Assembly: GCF_003231275.1 (NCBI RefSeq)
Contig: NZ_QKVL01000004.1
Coordinates: 1 to 64,000 of the forward strand
DNA: 64,000 nt
Direction of reading: 5' to 3'
Origin: Pseudomonas huaxiensis
Lineage (GTDB): Bacteria; Pseudomonadota; Gammaproteobacteria; Pseudomonadales; Pseudomonadaceae
Positions 62,983-64,000 of this stretch are shown piece by piece. A program made the translations under genes and the position numbers. Position 1 is the first letter of the stretch; each line of letters starts with the position of its first letter. The notes under the pieces are model-generated. The model was not told the origin of the DNA. It saw nothing but the letters and a program-made list of their open reading frames with translations, and searched no databases.

Positions 62983-63720
62983 ATGTTGCCGTTCTGGATC
63001 GCCTTGCAGTTCCTCAGCAGCCTGCCGGTGACCTTGCCGGGCATGCCATCGCCCCAGCAGAACGGGCGCTCGTTGCTCTTCTATCCGTTGGTGGGGCTGT
63101 TGTTCGGTGTGCTGCTCTGGGGTTTGAACAGTCTGTTGGCCGGTAGTCCGCCGCTGTTGCATGCGGCGTTGCTGCTGAGTGCCTGGGTTGCCTTGAGCGG
63201 CGGCCTTCACCTAGACGGCCTGGCCGATAGCGCCGATGCCTGGCTGGGCGGTTTCGGCGATCGCGAGCGCACATTGACCATCATGAAGGATCCGCGCAGC
63301 GGGCCGATTGCGGTGGTCACGCTGGTGTTGGTGCTGCTGCTCAAGTTCTGCGCGTTGCTGGCCCTGATCGAGGCGGGGCAGGGCGCACTGCTGTTGCTCG
63401 CGCCGGTTACAGGACGGGCGGCGATGCTGGCGCTGTTTCTCAATACGCCTTATGTACGGCCCGGCGGCCTCGGCCAGGCGCTGGCCGAACACCTGCCACG
63501 GCGCGGCGCGACCTGGGTGCTGTTGCTGAGTGGCGCAGGCTGTTTGCTCCTGGGCGGAGGCGCGGCAGCGGTGGCACTGCTGGCGGCGGCGCTGGCCTTT
63601 TTCGCCCTGCGCCGTTCGATGATGCGACGACTGGGCGGCACCACCGGCGACACCGCTGGCGCCGTGCTGGAGCTGCTGGAAATGGTGGTTTTGCTGACCC
63701 TGGCCCTGAAGCTCGGCTGA
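62983..63720 (+). CDS. cobS: Adenosylcobinamide-GDP ribazoletransferase (cobalamin synthase)
   Basis: A 245-residue inner-membrane enzyme joining AdoCbi-GDP and alpha-ribazole to give cobalamin (phosphate). Acidic DGLADSADAWLGGFGDRERTLTIMKDPRSGP is the catalytic family signature; I see six or so hydrophobic segments. Start at ATG 62983 with AGGAGAG 10 nt upstream; a longer frame would run through the REP. It is the last recognisable cob gene. Confidence 0.94.
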   Translation: MLPFWIALQFLSSLPVTLPGMPSPQQNGRSLLFYPLVGLLFGVLLWGLNSLLAGSPPLLHAALLLSAWVALSGGLHLDGLADSADAWLGGFGDRERTLTIMKDPRSGPIAVVTLVLVLLLKFCALLALIEAGQGALLLLAPVTGRAAMLALFLNTPYVRPGGLGQALAEHLPRRGATWVLLLSGAGCLLLGGGAAAVALLAAALAFFALRRSMMRRLGGTTGDTAGAVLELLEMVVLLTLALKLG

Positions 63721-63765
63721 AATATTCTGTTGCGTTTACCGAGGTGCGGGTATATACACGCATCT

Positions 63766-64000
63766 ATGTTGACCAGTATCTGCATCTGCACCCATCTGCG
63801 TCGCGCTGCCCGTGGGGTGAGCCGGCATTACGACGAAGCCCTCGAAGGCTTCGGCATCAATGTCGCCCAGTTTTCCCTGCTGCGGCACCTGCAACGCCTC
63901 GACAAGCCCAGCATTTCCTCCTTGGCCGAGGCCATGGGCCTGGACCGCAGCACCCTGGGGCGCAACCTCAAGGTATTGGAGGCTGACGGACTGGTAGCGC
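63766..64000 (+). CDS. MarR-family transcriptional regulator (partial)
   Basis: The first 78 codons are seen before the window ends. It starts at ATG 63766 (MLTSICICTHLRRAARGVSRHYDEAL). The winged helix-turn-helix (NVAQFSLLRHLQR, ISSLAEAMGLDRSTLGRNLKVLEADGLV) is of the MarR type. The sequence just upstream has gtatatac (63750-63757), a small palindrome that could be an autoregulatory operator. The regulated gene is outside the window. Confidence 0.88.
   Translation, partial: MLTSICICTHLRRAARGVSRHYDEALEGFGINVAQFSLLRHLQRLDKPSISSLAEAMGLDRSTLGRNLKVLEADGLVA

Overview
The window is a chromosomal segment of a fluorescent-group Pseudomonas. It is GC-rich, carries many GTAGGAGCGAGCTTGCTCGCGA-type REP palindromes, and has classic Pseudomonas gene neighbourhoods (oprH-phoP-phoQ; ldhA-gacS-two-component pair-cysM-rlmD-relA-mazG; purM-purN; a complete late cobalamin operon). 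No rRNA, tRNA, prophage, IS transposase or CRISPR array was found. Almost all sequence is ordinary core genome, and the interest lies mainly in the regulatory DNA between genes.

Layout. 0-7 kb: an ECF sigma factor, a FecR-type anti-sigma factor and a TonB-dependent siderophore transducer-receptor, then katG. 7-11 kb: a methyltransferase, a lipoprotein, a DUF1523 protein, a BRO-N protein with a structured leader and a coupled 28-codon ORF, a DUF2188 protein and a candidate small RNA. 11-19.3 kb: class Ia ribonucleotide reductase (nrdA, nrdB) on the minus strand. Its promoter region carries paired NrdR boxes and phased DnaA-box-like sites, and it diverges from an RstA/RstB-like two-component operon ending in a FhuF-type Fe-S protein. 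19.3-25.5 kb: pcpS phosphopantetheinyl transferase, a dienelactone hydrolase-like protein, oprH-phoP-phoQ behind four 11-bp-spaced GTTCAG sites, and dctA behind a sigma-54 promoter. 25.5-32.5 kb: sprT, a Yip1 protein, ttcA, a Tag-like glycosylase, DUF2069, wrbA, an ArsC-family protein, a TlpA-like lipoprotein, a META-domain lipoprotein and D-lactate dehydrogenase.

32.6-43.8 kb: gacS, a response regulator and kinase pair, cysM, rlmD, relA, mazG and DUF2058. 43.8-49.3 kb: a small conserved protein, DUF3108, purN, purM, DUF2066 and a PerM-type transporter. A REPIN/MITE-like element has inserted into the terminator loop behind DUF3108. 49.4-54.3 kb: hda, two tandem NlpC/P60 lipoproteins, an O-methyltransferase, a sorbosone dehydrogenase-like protein and a hypothetical protein. 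54.4-63.7 kb: a cobalamin riboswitch with a terminator-like platform controls cobO-cobB-bluB-cbiB-cobC-cobQ-cobU-cobT-cobC(phosphatase)-cobS. This operon takes cobyrinate to cobalamin, including DMB synthesis. The window ends inside a MarR-family gene.

Recurring themes are iron and oxidative stress (siderophore signalling, KatG, FhuF-like protein), replication supply (nrdAB, NrdR and DnaA sites, Hda) and global signalling (GacS, RelA, PhoPQ). Start sites were moved from the longest possible ORF wherever a ribosome binding site or family length favoured a downstream codon.
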